This document shows, piece by piece, positions 42,337-51,298 of a DNA stretch of 64,000 nt. Location: positions 62,001 through 126,000 of the forward strand of contig NZ_JOGR01000005.1 in assembly GCF_000719515.1 (NCBI RefSeq). The letters run 5' to 3'. The notes below the pieces were generated by a model. That model searched no databases. It saw only the letters and a program-made list of their open reading frames with translations, and was not told where the DNA came from. The translations under genes and the position numbers were made by a program. The stretch's first letter is position 1, and each line of letters begins with the position of its first letter. Origin of the DNA: Glycomyces sp. NRRL B-16210. Lineage in GTDB: Bacteria; Actinomycetota; Actinomycetes; Mycobacteriales; Micromonosporaceae.

Positions 42337-42396
42337 TTGACTCGAAACGGCCGTCGAAGTAAGGTGACCAATAGATAGTAATACTGTCTAACTATT
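42337..42396 (+). promoter_or_regulatory. GH5 promoter with ROK operator (site 3)
   Basis: TTGACT (42337-42342) and TAAGGT (42360-42365) are 17 bp apart. The 22-bp operator (42375-42396; left arm ATAGTAATA, right arm CTAACTATT) covers the first transcribed bases and abuts the RBS GAGGAGG. It matches site 2 at 18 of 22 positions. Confidence 0.72.
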
Positions 42397-42408
42397 GAGG
42401 AGGAGTTC

Positions 42409-43710
42409 ATGACGTTCCCACCCCGCCGCAAACGGATGCTCGGCCTGCTGGCCGTCCTCGCCGCCTTCGCGATCCTCGCCCCGCTCGGCATCAACGCCGC
42501 CTCCGGCGATCCCGCCGCAGAGGAGGCCGACGCGCCCGAGACCTTCGCCGTCGCGGACACCGCCGTCGCCGAGCACGGCAAGCTCACCGTCTGCGGCACC
42601 AAGCTCTGCGACGCCTCCGGCGAACCGGTGCAGCTGCGCGGCATGAGCACGCACGGCCTCCAGTGGTACTCCCAATGCGTGAACGACGCCTCCTTGGACG
42701 CCCTCGCCTACGACTGGGGCGCCGACGTCGTGCGCCTGTCGATGTACATCCAGGAGGACGGCTACGAAACCGACCCCGCTGGCTTCACCGCCCGGATGCA
42801 CGAGCTCATCGAGGAGGTCACCTCCCGCGGCCAGTACGTCATCGTGGACTGGCACCAGCTCACCCCCGGCGACCCGAACTACAACCTCGACCGCGCCAAG
42901 ACCTTCTTCACCGAGATCGCCCAGGTGCACGGCGACAAGGACAACATCTTCTACGAGGTCGCGAATGAACCCAACGGCGTCGCGTGGCCGAGCATCAAGT
43001 CCTACCACGAGGCGATCATCCCGGTGATCCGCCAGCACGACCCCGACAGCGTGATCCTCCTGGGCACCGCCGCCTGGTCCTCGTTCGGGCTCTCCGGCAG
43101 CTCCAGCGAGCAGGAGGTCATCGACAACCCGGTGAACGCCTCGAACATCATGTACACCTTCCACTTCTACGCCGCCTCGCACGACGACTACTACCTGAAC
43201 GGCCTCGAACGGGCGACCGCCGCCCTCCCGGTCTTCGTCACCGAGTTCGGCACCCAGGACCACGCCGGCGAGGGCCCGAACGACTTCACGATGTCGCAGC
43301 GCTACCTCGACCTCATGGAGCGCGAGTCCGTCAGCTGGGTCAACTGGAACTACTCCGACGACCACCGCTCCGGCGCGGTCTTCCAGACCGGCACCTGCCC
43401 CGGCGGCCCGTTCACCGGAGACGGCGGGAACCTCAAGGAGGCCGGACAGTGGATCCGCGACCAGATCCGCGCCGGCGGCGTCCCCGGCGCCCCGCCCACC
43501 GAGGAACCCACTGACGAGCCCACGGAAGCACCCACCGACGACCCGACCGAGGAGCCCACGAACGACTCCGGGACCTGGCAGGCCGGCGAGTACTACGCCG
43601 CCGGCAGCCAAGTCGCCTACGGCGGCGCGACCTACCGCTGCCTCCAGTCGCACACCGCGCTGACCGGATGGGAGCCGCCGAACGTCCCGGCACTGTGGAC
43701 GCATATCTGA
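42409..43710 (+). CDS. Secreted GH5 endoglucanase with CBM5/12
   Basis: This 433-residue retaining beta-glucanase has a signal peptide (about 1-31), a GH5 TIM barrel with acid/base Glu187 in YEVANEPNG and nucleophile Glu279 in VFVTEFGT, an acidic Pro-Thr linker (about 363-386) and a C-terminal CBM5/12 module with WQAGEYYAAGSQVAYGG and TALTGWEPP. It should release oligosaccharides for the importer encoded just upstream. CBM5/12 modules bind cellulose or chitin. The linker type is shared with the GH6 enzyme. Its own promoter carries ROK site 3. Confidence 0.95.
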   Translation: MTFPPRRKRMLGLLAVLAAFAILAPLGINAASGDPAAEEADAPETFAVADTAVAEHGKLTVCGTKLCDASGEPVQLRGMSTHGLQWYSQCVNDASLDALAYDWGADVVRLSMYIQEDGYETDPAGFTARMHELIEEVTSRGQYVIVDWHQLTPGDPNYNLDRAKTFFTEIAQVHGDKDNIFYEVANEPNGVAWPSIKSYHEAIIPVIRQHDPDSVILLGTAAWSSFGLSGSSSEQEVIDNPVNASNIMYTFHFYAASHDDYYLNGLERATAALPVFVTEFGTQDHAGEGPNDFTMSQRYLDLMERESVSWVNWNYSDDHRSGAVFQTGTCPGGPFTGDGGNLKEAGQWIRDQIRAGGVPGAPPTEEPTDEPTEAPTDDPTEEPTNDSGTWQAGEYYAAGSQVAYGGATYRCLQSHTALTGWEPPNVPALWTHI

Positions 43711-43724
43711 CCCGACGCACCCTC

Positions 43725-43755
43725 GGCGGCGGCCCCCGGTCCGGGGGCCGCCGCC
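43725..43755 (+). terminator. Terminator after GH5
   Basis: GGCGGCGGCCCCCGG and CCGGGGGCCGCCGCC form a perfect stem of at least 13 bp with a minimal loop. Confidence 0.8.
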
Positions 43756-44003
43756 GTCGTCCGCCGAAGGGCCCGACGACATCGGCGCGGCCGCCGCACT
43801 GTGCGCAGGGGCTCGTTTCGATCCCGAGGCGGCCGGCCGATGTTGCGGTAGAGTCGTCCTGTTCGCAGCCGCCACCGCCGAGGCGGCTCCGTCTCCGCCC
43901 ATCCACACTTGTCGACACCGAGCGCCGCGCGGTCAACGTCCGACCCCGCCGCTCGGTCGCAGCCGTCCGCACGCGGGCGTCCATGACACCGACGGGAGAC
44001 CGT

Positions 44004-45905
44004 ATGTCAGAGCTGACGACCATCGAACGATCGCCCGACCCAGAGCGCCCTCCCGCCCGGAGCGAGCGCCGCCCCTCGATCGCCGCGCACATCCAGGCCA
44101 TGGACCAGAGCCGCAAAGGCGCGCTCCTGCTCCTCCTCGCCACCGTCGCCGCCATCGTCTGGGCCAACGTCGGACTCGGCTCCTACCACGACTTCTGGGA
44201 GACCCGGTTCAACATCGGCGTGAGCGACCTCCAGCTCGAGTTCACACTGCACGCCCTCGTCAACGACGCCCTCATGGCCATCTTCTTCTTCACCGTCGGC
44301 CTCGAGGTCCGGCGCGAGTTCGTCATCGGCGAACTCACGAGCTGGTCCCGAGCCCTGGTCCCGACCCTCGCGGCGATCGCCGGCCTGGCCGTGCCCGCGC
44401 TGCTCTACGTGCTCGTCAGCTCCGGCTCGGGCCAGGAGCACGCCTGGGGCATCGTCATCTCCACCGACACCGCCTTCCTCGTCGGCGCCCTCGCGCTCAT
44501 CGGCCCGCACGCCAACGGGCGCCTGCGCGTGTTCCTGCTCGCCCTCGCCGTCATCGACGACATCGGCGCCCTGAGCATCCTCGCGCTCGTCTACACCGAC
44601 GACTTCTCGTTCGCGCCGCTGCTAATCGCCGCCGTCGGACTCGTCGGCATCTACTACGTGCGCTACATGCCCGGCGGCCGCGGCCCCGTCTACGCCTCGC
44701 TCTCGGTCGTCGTCTGGCTCGCCTTCCTCGCCTCGGGCGTCCACCCGACCCTCGCGGGCGTCGCGATCGCCCTGCTCGTCCCCGTCTACCGGCCGAGCCG
44801 CCGCGACGTCGAGCACGCGCTCCAGCTCGCCCGCACCTTCCGGCAGTCGCCGAACACCGAGTACGCCCGCGCCGCGGCGAACAGCCTCCGCGAGTCCATC
44901 TCGATCAACGAGCGGCTCCAGACCGCCTACGCCCCCTACGTCGCGTTCGTGATCCTGCCGGTGTTCGCGCTGGCCAACGCCGGTGTGGAGCTGGGCGGCG
45001 ACATCATCGCCGCGGCGCTGCGCTCGCCGATCACCTGGGGCGTCATCGTCGGCCTCCTCGTCGGCAAGTTCCTCGGCATCTTCGGGTCCGCGGTCGTGCT
45101 GAAGATCCTGCGCATCGGCCACTTCGGCCCGGGCCTCTCGCTCGACCGGATCGCCGGCGGCAGCCTGCTGTGCGGCATCGGCTTCACGATCTCGCTGTTC
45201 ATCGTGGACATCGCGATCGACGACCCGGCCGCGCAGAACGAGGCCCGCGTCGGCGTCATCGCCGCCTCCCTGCTCGCGTTCCTGCTGGCCACGATCCTGT
45301 TCCGGATCTCCGACGCGCGCCACCCGGCCGAGGAGACCGGCGCGACGCTGGCGCGGCCGATCGACCCCGAGCGCGACCACGTCTTCGGCGCCGACGACGC
45401 GCCTTACACGATCGTGGAGTACGGCGACTTCCAGTGCGGCTTCTGCCTGAAGGCCTCGGGCTCCATCCAGGAGGTCCACCGCGAACTGGGGGACCGGCTG
45501 CGCTACGTGTGGCGACACGCCCCGCTCACCCAGTACCACCCGAACGCGCTCGCGGCGGCCGAGGCCTCCGAGGCCGCGTCCCTCCAAGGGAAGTTCTTCG
45601 AGTACGAGCGGGCCCTGTTCGTGGACCAGGAGCACCAGCTCCCCACCGACATCCTGCGCCGCGCCGAGGAGCTCGGGCTCGACATGGACCGCTTCGAGAA
45701 GGACCTCGGCTCAGCCGAGGTCGCCGCCCGGGTCCGCGAGGACATGCTCGACGCCGAGGTCATGGACATCACCGCCGCGCCGACGCTGTTCATCAACGGC
45801 CGCAGGCACGTCGGCCCCTACGACGCGAAGTCCCTGATCCGGGCCCTGGAAGAGGCAGAACCGATGGCCGAGCCGCCGAAGGCGGACGCCGGAACCTCGG
45901 ACTGA
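44004..45905 (+). CDS. nhaA: NhaA Na+/H+ antiporter fused to DsbA-like domain
   Basis: This 633-residue fusion has an NhaA antiporter (about 35-430, 11-12 membrane segments, paired Asp185-Asp186 in AVIDDIGALS, FFFTVGLEVRRE) and a C-terminal DsbA/thioredoxin-like domain (about 460-615) with Cys478-Gly-Phe-Cys481 in DFQCGFCLKA and a cis-Pro loop ITAAPTLFING. This fusion is known in actinobacteria; the thiol domain may sense redox state or act on partners. ATG 44004 has GGGAG 6 bases upstream; ATG 43983 does not. The 293 bases upstream hold the GH5 terminator and a TAGAGT-type -10. Confidence 0.92.
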   Translation: MSELTTIERSPDPERPPARSERRPSIAAHIQAMDQSRKGALLLLLATVAAIVWANVGLGSYHDFWETRFNIGVSDLQLEFTLHALVNDALMAIFFFTVGLEVRREFVIGELTSWSRALVPTLAAIAGLAVPALLYVLVSSGSGQEHAWGIVISTDTAFLVGALALIGPHANGRLRVFLLALAVIDDIGALSILALVYTDDFSFAPLLIAAVGLVGIYYVRYMPGGRGPVYASLSVVVWLAFLASGVHPTLAGVAIALLVPVYRPSRRDVEHALQLARTFRQSPNTEYARAAANSLRESISINERLQTAYAPYVAFVILPVFALANAGVELGGDIIAAALRSPITWGVIVGLLVGKFLGIFGSAVVLKILRIGHFGPGLSLDRIAGGSLLCGIGFTISLFIVDIAIDDPAAQNEARVGVIAASLLAFLLATILFRISDARHPAEETGATLARPIDPERDHVFGADDAPYTIVEYGDFQCGFCLKASGSIQEVHRELGDRLRYVWRHAPLTQYHPNALAAAEASEAASLQGKFFEYERALFVDQEHQLPTDILRRAEELGLDMDRFEKDLGSAEVAARVREDMLDAEVMDITAAPTLFINGRRHVGPYDAKSLIRALEEAEPMAEPPKADAGTSD

Positions 45906-45911
45906 GGTGAA

Positions 45912-45935
45912 GGGCCCGGCCGCGAGGCCGGGCCC
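45912..45935. terminator. Bidirectional terminator after nhaA
   Basis: GGGCCCGGCC-GCGA-GGCCGGGCCC is a perfect 10-bp stem with a GNRA loop between convergent genes. Confidence 0.85.
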
Positions 45936-45936
45936 G

Positions 45937-47481
45937 CTACGCCTCCAGGACCGCCATGGCCGCGTTGTGGCCGGGGATGCCGCTCACCCCGCCGCCGCGC
46001 GCCGCTCCGGCCCCGCACAGGTACACGTTGGCGTGGCCGGTCTCCACGCCCCACCGGCCCGGAGCCTCCTCGGTCCGGAACGGCCACGCCAGGTCCCGGT
46101 GGAAGATGTTGCCGCCGGGCAGCCGGAGGTCGCGTTCCAAGTCCAGCGGAGACTTCGCCTCGATGCACGGCTCGCCGTTCGCGTCTGTCGCGAGGCAGTC
46201 CTCCAGCGGCTCGGCGAGATACCCGTCGAGCTGCCCGATCGTCGCCTCCAGGAGCCGCGCCTTCGCCCCGTCCTCGAACAGCCGCGCGGGCGTGTGGAGG
46301 CCGAACAGCGTCAGCGTCTGATACCCCTCGCGCACCAGCTCATCGCCCAGAATGGACGGGTCCGACAGCGAGTGGCAGTAGATCTCCGAGGGCGGGCTCG
46401 ACGGGAGCCGCCCGGAGGCCGCCTCCGCATAGGCCGCTTCGAGCTGCTCGAAGGACTCCGAGACGTGGAACGTCCCGGCGAACGCCTCGCGGGGATCGAC
46501 CGCCGCGTCCCGCAGGCGCGGCAGCCGCTTGAGGAGCATGTTCACCTTCAACTGCGCCCCCTCGGCGGGCTCGGGGCCAGCCTCGCCGAGGAACCCCGCC
46601 AGCGCCTCCGGCGAGGCGTTGACCAGCACGTGCCGGGCCTCCACGGCGCCGGCGCCGTGCTCCGCCGCGAAACGCACCTCGGCCCGAACGCCGTCCGTCT
46701 CGATCGCCGTGACCTCATGGCCGGTGAGGATCTCCGCGCCCGCCGAGCGCGCCGCCGCGGCGAGCGCGTCCGTCAACGCCCCCATGCCGCCGACCGGCAC
46801 GTCCCAGTCCCCGGTGCCCCCGCCGACCACGTGGTACAGGAAGGTCCGGTTCTGCCGCAGGTCCTCGGCCCACGCCGAGGTGAAGGTGCCGATGAGGCCG
46901 TCGGTGAGCACGACTCCGCGAACGAGGTCGTCGGCGAAGACCCGCTCGATCGTCTCCCCGAGCGGCCGCTCGAAGCCCATGTCCCAGGCCTCGTCGTCGC
47001 CGACGCGCTCTCGCAGTTCGCTCCGCGTCGGCAGCGGCTCGGTGAGGGTCGGGAAGACCCGCTCGGCCAGGCGCGCCGCCGAGCCGTAGAACCCCTGCCA
47101 CGCGTCGAACTCGGCGTCCGAACCGGTGAGGCGCGCGAACGACTCCCGGGTCCGGTCCCGGTCGCGCGTGACCAGGAGCCCGGTCGCCCGCCCGCCGCGC
47201 TCGACCGGCGTGTACGAGGAGACGCCCCGCTTGCGCACCGCGAATTCGAGGCCCAAATCATCGATGATCTTGCGCGGCAGCAGGCTCACCAGGTACGAGT
47301 ACCGCGACAGCCGGGCGTCGACGCCCGGGAACGCCTGCGCCGAGACCGCCGCCCCGCCGGTGCGCCCCAGCCGCTCCAGGACGAGCACCCGCTTCCCGGC
47401 TCGGGCGAGGTAGGCGGCGGCGACCAGGCCGTTGTGGCCGCCGCCGACGATGACGGCGTCGTATGACTCGTGTACGGGCAT
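45937..47481 (-). CDS. FAD-dependent oxidoreductase, phytoene-desaturase-like
   Basis: This 514-residue flavoprotein has the dinucleotide motif DAVIVGGGHNGLVAAAYLARAG, a GRTGGAA turn and a C-terminal NVYLCGAGAARGGGVSGIPGHNAA, as in the CrtI/pyridine nucleotide-disulfide-like (PDS/NAD(P)-binding 8) group. Carotenoid genes are not nearby, so a pigment role is unsupported. ATG 47481 was taken; TAGAAC lies 5 bases upstream, so it may be leaderless. It follows the two paralogous envelope genes by 55 bases on the same strand. Confidence 0.88.
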   Translation of the reverse strand: MPVHESYDAVIVGGGHNGLVAAAYLARAGKRVLVLERLGRTGGAAVSAQAFPGVDARLSRYSYLVSLLPRKIIDDLGLEFAVRKRGVSSYTPVERGGRATGLLVTRDRDRTRESFARLTGSDAEFDAWQGFYGSAARLAERVFPTLTEPLPTRSELRERVGDDEAWDMGFERPLGETIERVFADDLVRGVVLTDGLIGTFTSAWAEDLRQNRTFLYHVVGGGTGDWDVPVGGMGALTDALAAAARSAGAEILTGHEVTAIETDGVRAEVRFAAEHGAGAVEARHVLVNASPEALAGFLGEAGPEPAEGAQLKVNMLLKRLPRLRDAAVDPREAFAGTFHVSESFEQLEAAYAEAASGRLPSSPPSEIYCHSLSDPSILGDELVREGYQTLTLFGLHTPARLFEDGAKARLLEATIGQLDGYLAEPLEDCLATDANGEPCIEAKSPLDLERDLRLPGGNIFHRDLAWPFRTEEAPGRWGVETGHANVYLCGAGAARGGGVSGIPGHNAAMAVLEA

Positions 47482-47536
47482 GCCCAGTTCTAACACGGCA
47501 CGGCCGCCGACGCATCGGCCCGCGCGGCACCGACTG

Positions 47537-48571
47537 TCAGACGGAGGTGTTCCCCTGTTCGGACCGCAGTTCCAGCGTGAACGCGCCGTCCTCGCCGATG
47601 ACCGGTTGCATGTTCCCGACGCCCACGCCGCAGTGTCCGTCCAGAGCCGCCTCGTCGCGGCTGCCGAACTGGAGGGTCCCGTTGCCGCTCAAGGCGATCC
47701 ATCCTTGATCGACGGTCTCCAGCAGCAGTTGGCGGTTGAAGCGGATGTGCGGGTAGGCCTCGACGGTCCACGCGACGGACTCGACCGAGGCGAACTCCTC
47801 GCGGCCGTCGTAGGCGAGGCCGTATTCATAGGCGGCGCTGAACGGGCAGCCCTCGGGCGCGAGTTCCCCGCTCGTGGCGCATTCGTCCAGCCAGGCGGCG
47901 AGGTCCGCGTTGATCTGGGCCTCGACGGCCTCGCTGCCGAAGACCGGGTCGGTCATGATCGTGTCGAGGTCGGTCGAGTCGCCGTCGTACCAGGCCGTGC
48001 CCGCGCCGGGCACGGCCAGCAGCGGGACGCCGCCGCCCAGGCCGTCCGCGCTCTCGAACAGCAGGTAGGAACCCGGGTACAGTGCCACCGGGAGCGTCAC
48101 GTCCTCCTCGGTCTCGACCTGGTCGCGGAAGCCGTTGACCTCCAGCGCGGCGAACATCGGCCGCACGTTCACCAAGTACAGGTACGGGTTGGCGATCCTC
48201 GGCCCGTCCTCGGTGGTCTCCAACCGGAACGCGCCCTCGACGCGGGTCCCGCCGGAGGTGATGGCGGCGTGGACGGTGATCGTGGAGGCCGACTTGAGCG
48301 CGACCGACTCGATCTCCCAGTCCGCCGACATCGCCTCGGGCGTCAGCCACGACCGGTCCGCTTCCTTCACGCGCTCGGCGGCGGTGAAGGTCTCGGCGCG
48401 CTCGACGTCGCCCTCGCGCAGCGCCTCGAGGTAGGCGGTGACGACCTCGACCTGCTCGGCCTCCCCGCCGATCGCGAGGATCGGCCAGAACACCAGCGCG
48501 ACCGAGGCCGCCAGCACCGCCTCGGCGAGGATCGACCAGCGGCGCGGCCGCGCCCATCGCAGCAGTCGCAT
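47537..48571 (-). CDS. Envelope protein, paralogue B (unknown)
   Basis: This 344-residue protein has one N-terminal membrane segment (about 14-34) and an extracytoplasmic region. It starts with a small domain (EVVTAYLEALREGDVERAETF) like the DUF4878/NTF2-type lipoprotein fold. Further on are LPVALYPGSYLLFES, DECATSGELAPEGCPF (Cys-x10-Cys-Pro-Phe) and VAWTVEAYPHIRF. The same parts occur in the same order in the next gene upstream, so the two arose by tandem duplication; the gap is 3 bases. The function is unknown. Confidence 0.85.
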   Translation of the reverse strand: MRLLRWARPRRWSILAEAVLAASVALVFWPILAIGGEAEQVEVVTAYLEALREGDVERAETFTAAERVKEADRSWLTPEAMSADWEIESVALKSASTITVHAAITSGGTRVEGAFRLETTEDGPRIANPYLYLVNVRPMFAALEVNGFRDQVETEEDVTLPVALYPGSYLLFESADGLGGGVPLLAVPGAGTAWYDGDSTDLDTIMTDPVFGSEAVEAQINADLAAWLDECATSGELAPEGCPFSAAYEYGLAYDGREEFASVESVAWTVEAYPHIRFNRQLLLETVDQGWIALSGNGTLQFGSRDEAALDGHCGVGVGNMQPVIGEDGAFTLELRSEQGNTSV

Positions 48572-48574
48572 CCC

Positions 48575-49630
48575 CTACGCCCCTTCGCTCTGCGTGCCCC
48601 GGCAGGTGTCCTCCACGTCCGGCCCCAGCGGTGCGACCAGGGTCGTGCCGTCGAGGTCGACGAGGACGCGCAGCGCGCTCCCGCCGAAGCGGCAGGCCGC
48701 GGTGAACGCCTCCCACACGTCCGAGCCCTCGGTGCCCTCGCCCTGCAACGTGATGCGTCCCGGATCGGTGAACGCGACCGTCAGCACCGGCTCCTCGAAC
48801 AGCCCGGTGTCGACTACGGCGGTCACCACCGGGTAGGCCTCGACCGTCCACACCGGATCGCGGATCGCGTTGACGCGGCGCAGGTCGAGGGTGTCCACCT
48901 GCCCGTCCGTCGCGAACGGGCAGCCCGGCGTCGCGACCCGCCGGTACTCGACGCACGCGTCGATATGCTCGTTCACGGCGTGCTGCAACGAGTCCGCGTA
49001 CGCGGCGGGGTCCGGCAGCGGCACGCCGATCGTCTTCGCGTCCTCGTCGCCCAGCAGCGCGACCGCCTCGCCCCCGAAGAACCGGTAGACCCCCGGCAGC
49101 AGCTCGACCTTGCGCTGCGCCTGCTCCCCGTACCAGTACTGCCAGGTCGTCTCGGGCGGCCGCGGCACGACCCGGTCGTTCACCTGCAACGACAGGTACG
49201 AGCCAGCCGACAGCGCGACCGTCTGGAACGGGTCCTCGACGAGGTAGCGGCCCTTGGACTCGCTCACGGCGAACGCGCCCGCGGCCGTGCCCTCCTCCGT
49301 GCCGATGACGACCCGCACCATCTGCTTCCCCGAGGCGGTGTCGGCCGGCTCGACCGCCAATAGGTCCCAGTCGCTGATCGCGTCCGGGTGGAGGAACACC
49401 GCGTCCGGACCCGAGGGGACCGAGGTGCCGATGAAGCCGTACGCCCGGTCGAGGTCCCTGTCGCGCACGGCCTCCATGAACGCCGTGACGACCTCGACGG
49501 CCGTGTCCGGCTCGCGCACGTCGTTCCACACCGCGATCGGCACGAGGCTCAACGCCGAGAGCACCATGATCCAGCCGACCCGCAGGCCTTCGCGGCGGGT
49601 GCGGGAGGCGACGGGCTCGTTTGAGGGCAT
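48575..49630 (-). CDS. Envelope protein, paralogue A (unknown)
   Basis: This 351-residue protein is a diverged copy of paralogue B: one membrane segment (about 19-35), EVVTAFMEAVRDRDLDRAYGF, VELLPGVYRFFGG, DACVEYRRVATPGCPF (again Cys-x10-Cys-Pro-Phe) and PVWTVEAYPVVTAV. Two extra Cys lie near the C-terminus (AACRFGG, DTCRG). GGAAGC precedes ATG 49630. It is divergent from the PQQ-like gene. The Cys pair suggests an extracytoplasmic disulfide; nothing identifies a ligand. Confidence 0.85.
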   Translation of the reverse strand: MPSNEPVASRTRREGLRVGWIMVLSALSLVPIAVWNDVREPDTAVEVVTAFMEAVRDRDLDRAYGFIGTSVPSGPDAVFLHPDAISDWDLLAVEPADTASGKQMVRVVIGTEEGTAAGAFAVSESKGRYLVEDPFQTVALSAGSYLSLQVNDRVVPRPPETTWQYWYGEQAQRKVELLPGVYRFFGGEAVALLGDEDAKTIGVPLPDPAAYADSLQHAVNEHIDACVEYRRVATPGCPFATDGQVDTLDLRRVNAIRDPVWTVEAYPVVTAVVDTGLFEEPVLTVAFTDPGRITLQGEGTEGSDVWEAFTAACRFGGSALRVLVDLDGTTLVAPLGPDVEDTCRGTQSEGA

Positions 49631-49758
49631 GGGCGCTTCCGGTGGATCGGGGCTCGGTCGGACCGAGGATAGCGACCGGATGCCAGCGCGGCCCGGTCCC
49701 GGCTTGCGACATGCCGCTATGGTGCGAGTCGAGCACCCGCCCGCCCGTTGGAGGCCCC

Positions 49759-51219
49759 ATGCCGCCGGAGACCGACCGCGCGACCCTGTGGCGGGAGCTG
49801 CGCAGCTGGCCCTGGTACGTCCAGGTCGGCGGCGCGGCCCTGGCCGCGGCGATCCTCGGCTCCTCCTTCGTGATCGCGCCGCTCGCCGCCCACGACTTCC
49901 CCGACCGGTCCGAGTGGCCCGAAGGCTCCCTCCCCGAGCGGCTCGCGGTCGGCGCCGTCGAGGAGCCGGACGACGCCTCCGGGACGGGACGCCCCGAAGG
50001 CGTCGCCGACTACCGCGGCGACCCGCTCTGGACCATCGAGATCGCGTCCCAAGGCGACCAGGCCGCCCGGATCGACCAGGGCGTCCTGCACCTCTCCGAC
50101 AAACGCATCGAACTCGAACGCGACGGCCGCACCGTCTGGTCCCGCGAATGGGACGAGTACGGCGCCGAGATCGGCGTGGCCGGCGAGGTCGTCGTCATCT
50201 CCGAGCGCCTCGCCGGCCTCGACGACGAGGCCTACGAATGGCCCGGCCGCCAGGACACCGTCGCGCTCGACATCGGCACCGGTGAGGAGGTCTGGCGCGA
50301 CCGCGACGCCTCCTTCGTCTCGGTGTTCGCCGACGCGGTGGTCATGACCGAGTGCACCGGGAAGCAGGAGGACCACATCGGCGACTGCACGCTCTACGTC
50401 CGCGACCCCCTCGACCGCTCCCTGCGGTGGTCGGCCCCGACCTACGCCAGCGCCCAGGTCGACTCCTCCAACCACTGGACCGGCGAACCCCTGCCCGACC
50501 GGCTCCTGGTCCGCTCCTTCCCGACCGGCCACGAGAGCCGGACCGTGACCGTCTACGAGGACGGCCGGAGCCTCGTCAGCGCCGCGACCCACGGCGCGGC
50601 CTCGCTCGCCGGCGACACCCTCATCGTCTACGACGACTACGACGACAACCCCGCCGACGGGTGCAGCGCGACCCTCGCCGGCCACCGGTTCGGCGAATCC
50701 GCGCCAGCCTGGCAGATCGAGGCCACGACCCGCAAGACCGCCGACCTCGCCTACTGCGGCGGCCTGCCGACCGGCCGGGCCCTGGACGGGCGACTGCCCC
50801 TGACCATCGACGGCACACCGTCGATCGTGGACGCGACCACCGGCGAGACCCTCTGGGAGGCCCCCGCCCAAGGCCAGGCCATCGCCCTCGGCCCCGACAC
50901 GCTCGTCGCCCTCGACTGGGAGTCGGAGACCGACAACCTCGTCGCCTACGACACCGCCACCGGCGAGGAGCGCTGGCGGGCGACCGCGCGCTTCGGGCCC
51001 GGCGACCGGGCCTGGACGGTCGAATCGACCCTGTGGCTCTACGGCTCCTCCAGCATGTGGGGCTGGAGCTCCACCGACGTGTACGCCTACGACCTGGACA
51101 CCGGCGAGGGCGTCGTCCTGCCCGGCGCCGCCGCCTACTTCGGGCCCGGCGAGATCGTCACCACCACCGGCGGCGACGACGCTCCCGTCCTGAGCGCCTG
51201 GCCGGCCGACCTCTGGTGA
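49759..51219 (+). CDS. Membrane-anchored PQQ-like propeller protein
   Basis: This 486-residue protein has one membrane segment (about 25-45) and an extracytoplasmic beta-propeller of PQQ-type blades, for example DTVALDIGTGEEVWRDRD, VDATTGETLWEAPAQG and LVAYDTATGEERWRA. It lacks quinoprotein dehydrogenase residues, so it is more likely a binding or assembly scaffold. TTGGAGG supports ATG 49759; the longer frame starts inside the divergent gene. The M28 peptidase gene follows after 79 bases. Confidence 0.87.
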   Translation: MPPETDRATLWRELRSWPWYVQVGGAALAAAILGSSFVIAPLAAHDFPDRSEWPEGSLPERLAVGAVEEPDDASGTGRPEGVADYRGDPLWTIEIASQGDQAARIDQGVLHLSDKRIELERDGRTVWSREWDEYGAEIGVAGEVVVISERLAGLDDEAYEWPGRQDTVALDIGTGEEVWRDRDASFVSVFADAVVMTECTGKQEDHIGDCTLYVRDPLDRSLRWSAPTYASAQVDSSNHWTGEPLPDRLLVRSFPTGHESRTVTVYEDGRSLVSAATHGAASLAGDTLIVYDDYDDNPADGCSATLAGHRFGESAPAWQIEATTRKTADLAYCGGLPTGRALDGRLPLTIDGTPSIVDATTGETLWEAPAQGQAIALGPDTLVALDWESETDNLVAYDTATGEERWRATARFGPGDRAWTVESTLWLYGSSSMWGWSSTDVYAYDLDTGEGVVLPGAAAYFGPGEIVTTTGGDDAPVLSAWPADLW

Positions 51220-51298
51220 GCCCGACCGCACCTCGCCGCACCCGTTACCCGGCAGTACAGTGAGGGCGCCCACCCGCCCCGAGTCCCGAGGATCGAAC

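Noticed and set aside
45937..47481. Carotenoid biosynthesis locus
   Set aside because: The FAD protein is desaturase-like, but no crtB, crtE or lycopene cyclase gene is nearby.
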